Positions 1 to 9,193 of a DNA stretch of 64,000 nt are shown here, piece by piece (the first letter of the stretch is position 1; every line of letters starts with the position of its first letter). Below the pieces are notes generated by a model. It was not told the origin of the DNA. It ran no database searches and saw only the letters and a program-made list of their open reading frames with translations. Source of the stretch: JANQQC01 sp965262255 (GTDB taxonomy: Bacteria; Pseudomonadota; Alphaproteobacteria; Caulobacterales; Hyphomonadaceae); contig OZ253505.1 in assembly GCA_965262255.1 (NCBI GenBank), positions 1,240,001 to 1,304,000 of the forward strand. Direction: 5' to 3'. The translations under genes were made by a program, and so were the position numbers.

Positions 1-1146
1 TGAATGAATTTACGCTTACGTTAATGTCGCCGGGAGTTACTACATATGCAATTTGCCTAGCTGTTACAGTCCCCGTTGACGTAAAAGTAAATGGTCGAGT
101 ACCTGGAAATGTTGCGAATCGAATCAAAATCTCACGAACGTTAGCAGAACCTACCGAAATTGTGATTGGATTACTACCACCACCAGTATTTACGACCTCA
201 ATCCCTCGGGCGTTTGACCCTGAACCGGTGTGATCGATCCGCCCAACGTTTGCAGATATCGTGGCATCTTTGACAGTAAATTGAATGGCCCTCGAATTAT
301 TGTTCGATACCGAAATAGAACTGACATTGACGTTTATTACCGACGAAACAGTTACCGAACTCGTATTCGCTTCATCGTTGTTGACTGAAATTCCGTGTTT
401 TCCAGATGCGGTGATGTTTCCAGCCGTAATCGATACGTTGCCCTTACTCCTCGTCCATATCCCCCCGCCGCCGGCCGTTATATTCGCCGTGCTAATCGTG
501 ATGTTGGTGGCTAGAGTTTGTGCATTTGCTGCAGTTCCCGCGGTGCGAGCAGCTCTAATTGCATAGCTGGAGGAAGCTGTTACAGAGATATTTCCATTGA
601 CTGATATCGTGATAGGAGAATTTCCTGCGTCAACATAATCGTTATTGCCGAAAGTATTACTAAAACTAATGGCCGCCGGTACGGTTGATGTGGCCACAAT
701 ATCCTGACCATTCGCTGCCTGAGTGAAAGTTAAGCTTCCAGATCCACTACCAGTAAAATCAAATAATGGAACTGTTCCGCTTGAGACCGTTACAGAAGTA
801 GAAGAGCCCAAATAAAGGACCAGAGAACCTTGAGTAGAAAGTTGTGTGCTGGTAGCAATGGTAGATTGTGTACAACTTCCAGTTGTCGTGTTTGTAGTCG
901 TGTTATGAGTCCAACTACACCCCACTGCCTGTGAATACGCTTCACTGCCAATTAAACTCGTCGCAACAACTGTTCCAAAGGCTAACGAAGAAACAGAAAC
1001 TTTCAAAGAACACTTCACAGTAGGTGCGAAGCTAAACACCTCACCAGCAAATCGACACAACCTTCCTCCGACCGACCGATCAGGTTGGCTTTCTTTATCG
1101 AAATCTAACGCTCTAAGGGAACTCGCATGTGGGGGGGGGTATTCAT
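1..1146 (-). CDS. Secreted autotransporter-like adhesin, 5' part only, phase-variable and currently out of frame
   Basis: This is a minus-strand gene running off the left edge. Reading from a GTG at 1018 gives KCSLKVSVSSLAFGTVVATS, a hydrophobic signal-peptide core, with AYSQA as a likely cleavage site. It is followed by more than 250 residues rich in Thr, Ser, Asn, Ala, Gly and Val, with recurring short segments such as NITISTANITAGGG and NVSSISVSNNN. That composition is typical of beta-helical passenger domains of surface adhesins. The same frame stays open upstream to a C9 tract. A better start, ATG at 1144-1146 with GGAG and GAAGG upstream, lies just beyond it. With nine C residues that ATG reads to a TAG after 13 codons; with ten it joins the adhesin frame and adds 44 residues before the signal core, like an extended autotransporter signal region. 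The beta-barrel end lies outside the window. Family assignment rests on composition and the signal peptide only. Confidence 0.72.
1131..1139 (-). repeat. C9 homopolymer tract (G9 on + strand) at adhesin start
   Basis: Nine identical bases lie three codons downstream of the ATG at 1146. One additional base would put that ATG in frame with the adhesin. This is the classic arrangement for slipped-strand phase variation of a surface protein. Confidence 0.85.
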
Positions 1147-1985
1147 GCCTTCAGCACTCCAGAAAAACAGCGATTTGGAACCCGTCATTTGGCTCGTAAT
1201 TATAACACGTCTAGAAGAATAGCAGAACACGCACAAAATTTTCTACTCGGAAAAATCTTGAGATCATGTTGATTTCGCAAATATATGTGCAGGTTCAACG
1301 AACATCTAAGCATATTGCTTTCTCCGATAATCTTGAGGTAAATCCAAGCTTAAAAGAAGTTTCGCAACTAAATTTTCAGTGTTTCGAGTGTAGTTTAAAT
1401 ATCTGCTTCTAGCGAGTGAAACAAGAGCAGTGTCCAAACAAATAACCCATTTTCTTCTCCTGTTAAGTCGACATAATTGTAAAAAGCACTCGGAAATCGA
1501 AACAACTTGAATGAAAAGCACACTAGAGCGTTTGCAGCTCAAGTTGATGTAAATTGATGCTCCAGCTTAACAAATGAACAAATTATCATGACGGAACTAG
1601 CGAAGGCGGAAACTTCATCTATTAGGAAGTGGAAGAAATTGAGACAATCAACTTGATTGCAAACGCTCTAAGAGGCTAAACGAAGAAGGTTGAGACATAT
1701 ACATGTATATGGAGTGTGGGGATAAGCCATCGTTTTAAGAACAAAATTTTAAATTTTCTAGCCAAATTTAGAAGTTTCCCAGAACTTACTCCTAATCGTA
1801 GTAATAGTCGACGGAATCACTTGAAGAGTACCGAGAACGATGATCTTTCGTTTAAGGGATTATATATTTATTTACCCAAAATTCTAGCTCGAACCTTTTC
1901 GGCGATTGCAACCATCGCATAGCATCTGTAAGTTGCCAAAGTTTGAAGAATAAGACGGCATAAGATTGAAATGTCAGCAAGAATA
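1147..1985. other. Gene-poor stretch
   Basis: No convincing gene is seen. Short open frames exist (minus 1306-1542, 78 codons; plus 1716-1922, 68 codons), but neither has a recognisable motif or a clear ribosome binding site. The stretch contains a small inverted-repeat element (1524-1670) and a 16-bp perfect palindrome, CATATACATGTATATG, at 1696-1711. It probably carries the adhesin promoter at its left end. Confidence 0.5.
1524..1670. repeat. 147-bp element bounded by imperfect 24-25 bp inverted repeats (MITE-like)
   Basis: The left end begins TAGAGCGTTTGCAGCTCAAG (from 1524). The reverse complement of the right end (1647-1670) begins TAGAGCGTTTGCAATCAAGT. The two match over about 24 bases with a one-base length difference and two or three substitutions. 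The interior has no coding capacity. The size and terminal repeats resemble a miniature inverted-repeat transposable element, but no second copy or target-site duplication was established. Confidence 0.45.
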
Positions 1986-1989
1986 GCGT

Positions 1990-2115
1990 TTTGATGAAAT
2001 GGAAGGCGATCATATAACACCTTGGTGTTTACGCGGTGCAACCATTCTCACTAATCTACAGATGTTTTGTGTAAGGACTGTAATCGTCGCAAGGGCGCAA
2101 AGAAACCTCCTAAAT
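1990..2115 (+). pseudogene. HNH endonuclease remnant
   Basis: The plus strand at 1990-2075 encodes FDEMEGDHITPWCLRGATIL and then TNLQMFC. After a one-base shift near 2078 it reads DCNRRKGAKK. Together these match the HNH nuclease core DHI-P-GG-N-LC-CN--KG. A further shift and an in-frame stop lie directly upstream, so the N-terminal part is degraded. No intact reading frame spans it. It is a decayed HNH domain of the kind found in restriction or DUF262-associated nucleases; the original gene cannot be named. Confidence 0.55.
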
Positions 2116-2291
2116 CGTAATATTCCAGAATCGCTCATTCGGCAGTTTTTGGGTCAATAAATATATAATCCCTAAAGAATCAATCAAGAGCCATAAGACT
2201 GGTAAAATATCGAGAGAATCCGAATTCAGTCTTTTTAACGCGAACCGGTCACTAGCGAAGGATTCGTCCAGCAAAATTAATCCATTATTTC

Positions 2292-3389
2292 CTAAACGTT
2301 AAACTTAAAATGCATGACATCTCCTTCTTGAACTAAATAATCCCGTCCCTCTTGCCGCATTTTTCCAGCTTCCTTTGCGCCGTGTTCTCCTACGAATTCC
2401 ACGTAATCGTTGTATGATATTGTTTCTGCCCGAATAAATCCCTTCTCAAAGTCTCCGTGTATCACACCTGCTGCTTGTGATGCGGTAGCCCCACATTTAA
2501 CTGTCCAAGCCCGGGCTTCTTTTGGGCCTGCTGTAAAAAAGGTTTGTAAACCTAGGAGAGTGTAACCTGCCCTTATGACACGATTGAGGCCAGCTTCTCT
2601 GAGCCCAAGATCTTTCAGAAACTCTTGCCTTTCTAACGTCTCCAATGTTGCTATCTCACTCTCTATCTGTGCCGAAACGACGACACTTGTTCCCCCTAAC
2701 TGTTGAGAATGAGTTGCCACACGGTTCGAATAGGTATTTCCTTCCAGGGCAGAATTTTCGTCAACATTAGCGATATACATCACCGGTTTTGTTGTCAATA
2801 ATTGAAGCTGTTTCCAAGCTTTGTCGGACTCGTGAGGAACTGGCACCAATCTCGCTGGCCGACCATCTCTGAGCTCATTCAATGCAAGATCGGTTAGATC
2901 CATTTGAGCCTTTGCTTCCTTATCGCCAGATACTGCTTTTTTGTTCCAACCCGCTCTACGTTTTTCTAAACTTTCCATATCTGCTAGCATCAATTCTGTT
3001 TCGATTGTCTCTAAGTCCGAAATTGGATCAATTCGTCCTTCAACATGGGTGATATTAGAATCATCGAAACATCTCAACACATATGCGATCGCATCGGTTT
3101 CTCGAATATTTGCAAGGAACTGGTTGCCAAGACCTTCTCCGCTGGCTGCTCCTTTGACAAGCCCAGCAATATCAACGAAGTTCATTCGTGCCGGAACAAT
3201 AGTCTTGGATTGGGCTATCTCAGCTAGGGTCTTTAGCCTGGGTTCGGGTACGGCAACATCGCCGATATTAGGATCAATAGTGCAGAAGGGGTAATTTTCG
3301 GCTTGAGCGGCGGCTGTACCCGTCAAGGCATTAAATAATGTTGATTTACCTACATTAGGTAATCCAACTATTCCACACTTGAAGCCCAT
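2292..3389 (-). CDS. ychF: Ribosome-binding ATPase YchF (Obg family)
   Basis: This 365-residue protein has the usual YchF length. The P-loop GLPNVGKSTLFNAL is near the N-terminus (residues 8-21), the G3-type DIAGLVKGAASGEGLG follows near residue 74, and the nucleotide-specificity motif is NVDE instead of NKxD, the YchF signature that gives ATP preference. The C-terminal TGS-like domain includes ARAWTVKCGATASQAAGVIH. YchF is a cytosolic P-loop ATPase that associates with ribosomes and the stress response. It lies downstream of pth and rplY on the same strand, the usual alphaproteobacterial order, with about 660 bp between its start and the pth start. Confidence 0.96.
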   Translation of the reverse strand: MGFKCGIVGLPNVGKSTLFNALTGTAAAQAENYPFCTIDPNIGDVAVPEPRLKTLAEIAQSKTIVPARMNFVDIAGLVKGAASGEGLGNQFLANIRETDAIAYVLRCFDDSNITHVEGRIDPISDLETIETELMLADMESLEKRRAGWNKKAVSGDKEAKAQMDLTDLALNELRDGRPARLVPVPHESDKAWKQLQLLTTKPVMYIANVDENSALEGNTYSNRVATHSQQLGGTSVVVSAQIESEIATLETLERQEFLKDLGLREAGLNRVIRAGYTLLGLQTFFTAGPKEARAWTVKCGATASQAAGVIHGDFEKGFIRAETISYNDYVEFVGEHGAKEAGKMRQEGRDYLVQEGDVMHFKFNV

Positions 3390-3422
3390 AATTGTTCCGT
3401 TCTAACGTGAATCAAAGAGATA

Positions 3423-4049
3423 TTAAGTCTCAACGCTAGTTTCAGCTCGTTTAGTGGTGTCGCTCTTAGGCGCAGGGGCTAGTCTAAGTACTTCCGTCTG
3501 AAATCGCTCATTGCGACCAGCCAGCAAATAGGGAAGGGCTTTTGAACAAGATGATTTTAGAGCGTCTACCCAGTGCTGATCAGCTTTAGAGAAATTCGAC
3601 AACACGTAGGATAATACTTTTTCCCGATCTCCCGGATGACCGATACCCAATCTAACGCGGTGAAAATTTCCACCAATGTGGCTGATGAGAGATTTTATAC
3701 CGCGATTTCCAGCGTGGCCTCCTCCACATTTTACACGAACTCGGCCGGGAGCTAAGTCTATATCGTCATGAAAAACTATAATGTTGTCGGAATCCACGTT
3801 AAAAAACTGAGCGGCTTCTCTTAATGCAAGTCCAGTATCGTTATAGAAAGTTTCAGGTTTGAGAAGTATTAATTTCCTCTGCTGGCCTTCGGAATGTATT
3901 GTCCCCTCTGAACACTGGCTACGAAATTTACGTCTCCAAGTTCCGAAACCATAATCAGTCGCTATTTGATCTAGAACCATAAATCCTAAATTATGACGAT
4001 TTGCGGTATATTTTTTGTCCGGGTTACCCTGACCAACAACAATGAACAC
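3423..4049 (-). CDS. pth: Peptidyl-tRNA hydrolase
   Basis: Pth cleaves peptidyl-tRNA released from stalled ribosomes, recycling tRNA in the cytosol. The protein (208 residues) begins FIVVGQGNP after the start and contains NRHNLGF with the catalytic His, DDIDLAPG and GHAGNRGIKS, all family hallmarks. The frame is open further upstream, into rplY, but the GTG at 4047-4049 is chosen: a GGAGG motif stands five bases before it, and Pth proteins normally start directly at this beta strand. The C-terminus has a charged low-complexity extension of about 15 residues. It lies 64 bp after rplY and 33 bp before ychF, probably one transcript. Confidence 0.94.
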   Translation of the reverse strand: MFIVVGQGNPDKKYTANRHNLGFMVLDQIATDYGFGTWRRKFRSQCSEGTIHSEGQQRKLILLKPETFYNDTGLALREAAQFFNVDSDNIIVFHDDIDLAPGRVRVKCGGGHAGNRGIKSLISHIGGNFHRVRLGIGHPGDREKVLSYVLSNFSKADQHWVDALKSSCSKALPYLLAGRNERFQTEVLRLAPAPKSDTTKRAETSVET

Positions 4050-4113
4050 AGATACCTCCTCAATAATTGTTTTGCAGTCTGAAGCATTCCCGCAGTCTAA
4101 TAAGCGAGTAGTC

Positions 4114-4770
4114 TTAGGACTTCTGAGAGTCGTCAGATGTCCCGTCTGTTTTTTCACCTTCTTCGGCTGTTTCCTCAGTCGACTCTTGCTCAGTGGCAGG
4201 TTCTGTACTTCTACCTGCAATTGTCGCTATGGTGAAATCGCGATCAGTGATAGTAGGAGAAATTCCCTCCGGAAGGTTTACGTCCGAGATTTTTACATTG
4301 TCTCCGATTTCAAGTTTAGAGACATCCGCTTCTATGCTTTCGGGAATGTTTCCAGCCATAACATGTAACTCGACCGAGAAACGCACGACATTTAAAGTAC
4401 CTCCCTTTTTTAACCCCGGTGCGACTTCCTCGCCAACAAAATGGACTGGCACTTCAACGGCTATAATCTGATCAGCTCGAACTCTGAACAAGTCAATATG
4501 TTCGGGTTGATCTGTAACGGGATGAACCTGAACAGCTTGCGGAATAACAAGTTGCTTTGCCCCTTCATGAATGAGATTGACAGTCGTTGAAAGGAATTTA
4601 CCCGAAGAAATGGCCTTGGTGAGCTCGTTCTTCTTTACATTTATGGCAACAGGATCTAAATCTCCGCCATAGAGGACCCCTGGAACGAAACCGTTTCGTC
4701 TTGCCTCACGGGCTCCGCCTTTACCGACACGGTCGCGCACTGTAACGTTCAGATTAATTTGCTCTGCCAT
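4114..4770 (-). CDS. rplY: 50S ribosomal protein L25/general stress protein Ctc
   Basis: This 218-residue protein has the long form of L25 with an N-terminal 5S rRNA-binding domain (VRDRVGKGGAREARRNGFVP, then VLYGG) and a C-terminal TL5/Ctc beta domain (VPVHFVGEEVAPGLKKGG). An acidic tail rich in Glu, Thr and Ser follows, common in alphaproteobacterial L25. It binds 5S rRNA in the large subunit. It is first in the rplY-pth-ychF cluster. Confidence 0.95.
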   Translation of the reverse strand: MAEQINLNVTVRDRVGKGGAREARRNGFVPGVLYGGDLDPVAINVKKNELTKAISSGKFLSTTVNLIHEGAKQLVIPQAVQVHPVTDQPEHIDLFRVRADQIIAVEVPVHFVGEEVAPGLKKGGTLNVVRFSVELHVMAGNIPESIEADVSKLEIGDNVKISDVNLPEGISPTITDRDFTIATIAGRSTEPATEQESTEETAEEGEKTDGTSDDSQKS

Positions 4771-4894
4771 GATGACAAACCTTTTTTAAGTTTAGGAATT
4801 AAAAATTTTTAATGCGTTTCAACACCAAAATTTTCTAAGCGTAACCTCTCAGGTTTCCAATGCTTCGCTGAATCTAGTGAAAGTTTCGATTAGT

Positions 4895-5455
4895 TCAAGT
4901 CGGAAGTTTGTCCGCCAAGGACTCATTTATCATCTCTTTGGCAGCACCGCGATCAATGTTATTGGTTGCCATGAGCTCCCTTGCCATGCGGTTTCTTGCA
5001 TTCTCGAATAGTTTGCGTTCAGAATAAGACTGATCGGGTTGTCCCTCGCTACGGTATAAGTCGCGAATAACTTCAGCTATTGAAATTAGGCTTCCAGAAT
5101 TGATTTTTGTCTCGTACTCCTGTGCTCTTCGCGACCACATTGTTCGTTTAATTTTGGCTTTTCCTCGCAATATAGTTAAGGCCTCCAACACAAGTTTTTC
5201 GTTGGCTAGGGCACGCATACCAGAGTCTTCTGCTCGATACGTCGGAATACGTACGGTCATTTCGGTTGATTTACCGGTATTAGAGTCCGTATCGACTTCT
5301 ATATCTACAACGTAAAATTGATACTCAGTTTCGCCAACTTTACGCATTTCGATATCAACGACAGTTCCGACACCGTGAGCAGGATAAACTATGTTTTGCC
5401 CGACTTTGAATATGAGTTTCTTCGTTACAAGTGGCCTTTTTTTCTTTACCATCAA
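4895..5455 (-). CDS. CarD family transcriptional regulator
   Basis: The 186-residue protein has the CarD N-terminal RNA polymerase beta-subunit interacting domain (FKVGQNIVYPAHGVGTVVDI) and the C-terminal helical DNA-binding domain (residues about 95-180, with MWSRRAQEYETKINSG). CarD proteins bind RNA polymerase near promoters and stabilise open complexes. In alphaproteobacteria this regulator commonly affects growth and stress responses. It starts at MMVKKKRP; the second Met is equally possible. It is flanked by about 120 bp and 250 bp of noncoding DNA and is probably monocistronic. Confidence 0.93.
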   Translation of the reverse strand: MMVKKKRPLVTKKLIFKVGQNIVYPAHGVGTVVDIEMRKVGETEYQFYVVDIEVDTDSNTGKSTEMTVRIPTYRAEDSGMRALANEKLVLEALTILRGKAKIKRTMWSRRAQEYETKINSGSLISIAEVIRDLYRSEGQPDQSYSERKLFENARNRMARELMATNNIDRGAAKEMINESLADKLPT

Positions 5456-5702
5456 TACTGTACCTTCTATCCACTACAAAATGAAACGCCCAATACTAAG
5501 AGATTCGGGAGCAATTTATGAGAGTACCCCTTTTACCATATTCTGCGAAATTTTCAATAGATTATGCCGGCCGATTGACTCTAACGATATAACGTGCCAC
5601 GGTCAAAAGCTCACTAACCTGCAAACTGTATGAGATTTTAGTAACACTCTCGATAACGGGCTGGCAGCTAATGTCGAGCCCCTATTGTAAAACTGTTATT
5701 CT

Positions 5703-6545
5703 CTAGTCACGCAACAATTCATTTATCCCGGTTTTCTCGCGGGTTTTCGCGTCGACAGTCTTTATAATGACCGCACACGCCAGCGAAGGTCCACCATTTT
5801 TGTCTGGGAGCGTCCCTGGAACCACAACAGAGTATGGAGGAACCTCACCATAAAAAATTTTGCCAGAGTTTCGATCGACAATTTTTGTCGATTGCGACAA
5901 AAACACTCCCATCGCAATTACCGCCCCCTTGCAGACTCTAACACCCTCTACAACCTCCGATCTCGCTCCAATGAAACAGTCATCTTCAATTACGACCGGA
6001 CTCGCTTGAAGAGGTTCAAGTACTCCACCTATTCCTACACCCCCAGACAAATGAACTCCATTGCCAATTTGAGCGCAAGAGCCAACCGTGGCCCATGTGT
6101 CAACCATCGTGCCGTCGCCTACATTGGCACCAATATTGACATAAGACGGCATGAGTACACAATTTTTACCAACGTGGGCTCCGCGACGAACCAAACTTGT
6201 TGGAACAGCTCGAAAACCAGCCTCTCTAAAATGTTCATCATTCCACCCTTCAAACTTTAAAGGAACCTTATCCCACCAACTTCCTAATCTTCCGGCCCCT
6301 TCAATTCGATAATTTTCGTTTAACCGAAATGAGAGAAGTATAGCTTTTTTTATCCATTCGTTGACCTTCCAACTTTCATCTCCATTTGGTTCGGCAACAC
6401 GAATAATTCCTTTGTCTAACAGGTCTACTACCTCGTCAACGGCCTCTCTGACTTCACCTTGCGTCTGCGACGTAACCGACCTTACATCCTGCCACGCCGA
6501 GTTAACTATAGAAGAAATTGAACTTAATCCAGTGTTTGAAGTCAA
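5703..6545 (-). CDS. dapD: 2,3,4,5-tetrahydropyridine-2,6-dicarboxylate N-succinyltransferase
   Basis: DapD transfers succinyl from succinyl-CoA to tetrahydrodipicolinate in the succinylase branch of lysine and diaminopimelate synthesis. The 280-residue length is normal. An N-terminal helical domain is followed by left-handed beta-helix hexapeptide repeats from about residue 110 (VGKNCVLMPSYVNIGANVGD, GTMVDTWATVGSCAQIG) and the family segment LSGGVGIGGVLEPLQA. The C-terminal SLACAVIIKTVD is also typical. It is upstream of the HAD nucleotidase and argB on the same strand, the conserved order in Hyphomicrobiales. Confidence 0.96.
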   Translation of the reverse strand: MTSNTGLSSISSIVNSAWQDVRSVTSQTQGEVREAVDEVVDLLDKGIIRVAEPNGDESWKVNEWIKKAILLSFRLNENYRIEGAGRLGSWWDKVPLKFEGWNDEHFREAGFRAVPTSLVRRGAHVGKNCVLMPSYVNIGANVGDGTMVDTWATVGSCAQIGNGVHLSGGVGIGGVLEPLQASPVVIEDDCFIGARSEVVEGVRVCKGAVIAMGVFLSQSTKIVDRNSGKIFYGEVPPYSVVVPGTLPDKNGGPSLACAVIIKTVDAKTREKTGINELLRD

Positions 6546-6685
6546 TGTCTCTGTTCCTGATTAAAATTGCATTGAAACGGAAGTCTGATCGCTCGCACGG
6601 GAAAGCAAGGAGATAAGTGTCCACCGTCCAGTTAGGAAGGTTATCAATATAGTATGTTCAGCAGAATTCTGAATACCTAAAGTTC

Positions 6686-7393
6686 TCAAGAAGCAATTTC
6701 TATCTCACGACAAAAATAATTCTCGGCTAGAAAACTTGAGATGTCGTCAGCAGTGAAGTCAATGTAGTCGCCATATTCATTACCCTTCATGGCAGGACGA
6801 ATCTCTTCAGGCTCATGACTCCAGTCGACATCCGAGTGTATTAGAACAGTTACAAATCCAAGTTCATGGGCTGTAAGCAAGTTTCGAGGAACATCATCAA
6901 AGAAAACACCCTTTCGGGGATCAATGTCAAATCTTCGCAGAAAAGCCTCAACCGCTAATCGATCGGGCTTAGGAACGTATCGGGCATCTTCCAACGCATA
7001 TATTCCATCAAAGGACTCTCTAAACCCTATCTTCTCAGTTACCCTAAACGCATGCTTTCGAGATCCATTCGTATAAACATACTTCCTTCCAGAAAGAGAC
7101 TCTATATTCTTTACTAGCTCGGGGAGCCGCGGTAACGGAGACAGATCCACATCGTGGACGATTTCTAAAAATTCGTCAGGCTTACAACCGTGAACCCGCA
7201 TCAACCCATTTAGCGTAGTGCCATACTCTACGAAATAATTCTTTTGTAACTCATGGGCCTCTCGTTCCGAAATATTAACTAATTCTGCGACGAAAGCCGT
7301 CATACGCGCTTCCATCTCCGCAAACAAATTGCACGATGCTGGATACAGCGTGTTGTCTAAGTCAAATACCCATTCTTGCTTATCATGAATCAT
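6686..7393 (-). CDS. HAD-family pyrimidine 5'-nucleotidase
   Basis: The 235-residue protein has HAD motif I as FDLDNTLYPA (nucleophile Asp and general acid Asp at residues about 10-12), motif II YVYTNGSRKHA (Thr/Ser phosphate contact) and motif IV VFFDDVPRNL (metal-binding aspartates). These define the SDT1-like pyrimidine 5'-nucleotidase group, which dephosphorylates nucleoside monophosphates in the cytosol. Its place between dapD and argB is conserved in related alphaproteobacteria. Substrate specificity is not provable from sequence. Confidence 0.9.
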   Translation of the reverse strand: MIHDKQEWVFDLDNTLYPASCNLFAEMEARMTAFVAELVNISEREAHELQKNYFVEYGTTLNGLMRVHGCKPDEFLEIVHDVDLSPLPRLPELVKNIESLSGRKYVYTNGSRKHAFRVTEKIGFRESFDGIYALEDARYVPKPDRLAVEAFLRRFDIDPRKGVFFDDVPRNLLTAHELGFVTVLIHSDVDWSHEPEEIRPAMKGNEYGDYIDFTADDISSFLAENYFCREIEIAS

Positions 7394-7629
7394 GACAAAA
7401 CCCTATCTAAAAACGTTTCTTCCAATTTTAGTCAACAAAAACCCACGTTTCGATCAATAGACAAACCAAAAACTGTTTGACAAAATTTCCGCGGGGAATT
7501 GCCTGTTCGAGCAAAACTGCCAAGATCGACTCCGTCGAAACGCCACTCAAATCTCTCCGTTCTTCCAATTCACCGATGAGAATCTCTGTAAAAAGCACCA
7601 ACAATGATTAGTTGTTTGAAGTAACAACA

Positions 7630-8529
7630 TTAGGAAACAAGGGTTCCTGCTCCTGCCTCCGTGAATAACTCCATGACAAGAGCGTGTCGGGCTCTACCGT
7701 CTAAAATGACTGCTGCCCCAACGCCATTGTTTACCGCGTAAGCGGCTGTCCTGAGTTTCGGAACCATTCCACCAGAAGCCGTTCCTCGACTGATCATGTC
7801 TTCAATCTGGTGCTTGCTTATGGATTTGACCAGTTTTCCAGAACTATCAAGAACACCCTCAACATCTGTAAGTAACATCAATCGTTCCGCTGAGAGGGCA
7901 ACCGCTAACGAGCCAGCGACAGTGTCAGCATTTATGTTGTAGCTGTCATTTTCAGGCCCAACACCGACGGGAGCAACTACCGGAATAAAGTCCGCATCTT
8001 TGTCCGCTAACGCTCTCAAAATTGATGGGTCTACGGATTCAGGTTCTCCGACGTAACCTAAATCAACGATACTATCTGTAACTGACTTAGATGTTTTTAC
8101 GCTAGATGTCGATTTTCGCGCTCGAATTAAGTTCGCGTCCGAACCTGATAAACCGACGGCTTTTCCGCCCTCAGCGTTGATCGCTCGAACAATTGTTTTA
8201 TTGATTGCCCCTGCCAGAACCATCTCTACAACAGTTATCGTCTCTTTGTCTGTGACTCTGAGTCCCTCTCTAAACTGAGACTCTATCCCTAATCTTTCTA
8301 GCATACCGCCAATCTGAGGCCCACCCCCGTGAACTACGACCGGCCTTATTCCTAAATGCCGCAGCAAAACAACATCGCGAGCAAAACTTTGTGAAATCTT
8401 CTCGTCCACCATTGCATGGCCCCCAAATTTCACAACAATGGTCTTCCCTGAGTAACGCCTAATATACGGCAAAGCCTCAGCCAAATTTTGGGCCGTCAAC
8501 TGATCTGTCTTATTGCTTGACTCAGACAT
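7630..8529 (-). CDS. argB: Acetylglutamate kinase
   Basis: ArgB phosphorylates N-acetylglutamate with ATP, the second step of arginine synthesis. The 299-residue protein shows VVKFGGHAM (phosphate-binding Lys), VVHGGGPQI (glycine loop), the substrate-binding NADTVAGSLA and the ATP site TDVEGVLD. GMVPKLRTAAYAV near the C-terminus matches arginine-sensitive ArgB, so feedback inhibition is plausible. It starts 25 bp after the engB stop. A 236-bp gap separates its stop from the HAD gene start; no gene was recognised there. Confidence 0.96.
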   Translation of the reverse strand: MSESSNKTDQLTAQNLAEALPYIRRYSGKTIVVKFGGHAMVDEKISQSFARDVVLLRHLGIRPVVVHGGGPQIGGMLERLGIESQFREGLRVTDKETITVVEMVLAGAINKTIVRAINAEGGKAVGLSGSDANLIRARKSTSSVKTSKSVTDSIVDLGYVGEPESVDPSILRALADKDADFIPVVAPVGVGPENDSYNINADTVAGSLAVALSAERLMLLTDVEGVLDSSGKLVKSISKHQIEDMISRGTASGGMVPKLRTAAYAVNNGVGAAVILDGRARHALVMELFTEAGAGTLVS

Positions 8530-8554
8530 AACTTTCTTCCGTAAAGAGTATCCT

Positions 8555-9193
8555 TTAGAGGATCGCGTAAATCTGATCTCTGAGTTGATCTAATCCCTCA
8601 TTACTAATCGTAGAGGTCACCATAACAGTTGGAAAAGCGCTCGGATGCTCGACTAAAGATTCCGTTACTTTATCAATAATTTCTCTCGATTCAGATACCT
8701 TCAACTTATCAACTTTCGTCAAGACAATCCGGTACGCGACAGCAGCTCGATCTAACATTGTCATAATCTCTATGTCAATCGGCATCAACCCTCTGCGACT
8801 ATCAACTAAATAAAATACACATTTCAAGTTTGCTCTGCCTGCGAGGTACGCTCGAGTTAGATCCATCCAAGCTTGTGCTTGGGTGCGCGAAACTTTTGCA
8901 TACCCAAAACCCGGTAAATCTACTAAATACAGTTTCCCTTCGCCGAGATTGAAGAAATTCATTTCTCGCGTTCGACCAGGCTCGGTTGATGCTCTCGCTA
9001 ATCCTTTACGATTAGTTAACGCATTGATAAGAGACGACTTGCCAACATTCGAACGTCCAGCGAAAGCTATTTCCGCCCGATCATCGCTTGGTAGCTGTTT
9101 AAGTGAGGCACATCCAATTACGAACTCAACCTTTCCAGAAAAAAGTTTTCGAGCAAGATCCGAAACTTGATAGTTGTCTTTGTCTAGACTCAT
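8555..9193 (-). CDS. engB: Ribosome biogenesis GTP-binding protein EngB/YsxC/YihA
   Basis: This 212-residue P-loop GTPase takes part in 50S subunit assembly. Seen motifs are G1 AGRSNVGKSSLINAL, G3 LVDLPGFGYAK, and G4 TKVDKL. Its ATG overlaps the yidC stop by four bases, so the two are probably translationally coupled. The yidC-engB-argB order is characteristic of Hyphomicrobiales. Confidence 0.95.
   Translation of the reverse strand: MSLDKDNYQVSDLARKLFSGKVEFVIGCASLKQLPSDDRAEIAFAGRSNVGKSSLINALTNRKGLARASTEPGRTREMNFFNLGEGKLYLVDLPGFGYAKVSRTQAQAWMDLTRAYLAGRANLKCVFYLVDSRRGLMPIDIEIMTMLDRAAVAYRIVLTKVDKLKVSESREIIDKVTESLVEHPSAFPTVMVTSTISNEGLDQLRDQIYAIL

Noticed and set aside
24..566. Plus-strand open frames at the left edge
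   Set aside because: They are antisense to the adhesin, whose minus-strand frame is open throughout with a signal peptide and coherent composition.
1306..1542. Minus-strand open frame of 78 codons
   Set aside because: Overlaps the left end of the inverted-repeat element and has no domain or ribosome binding site; likely chance.
4050..4220. Upstream extension of the pth frame into rplY
   Set aside because: The family starts at the GTG at 4049, which has its own GGAGG; the extension overlaps rplY by about 100 bases.
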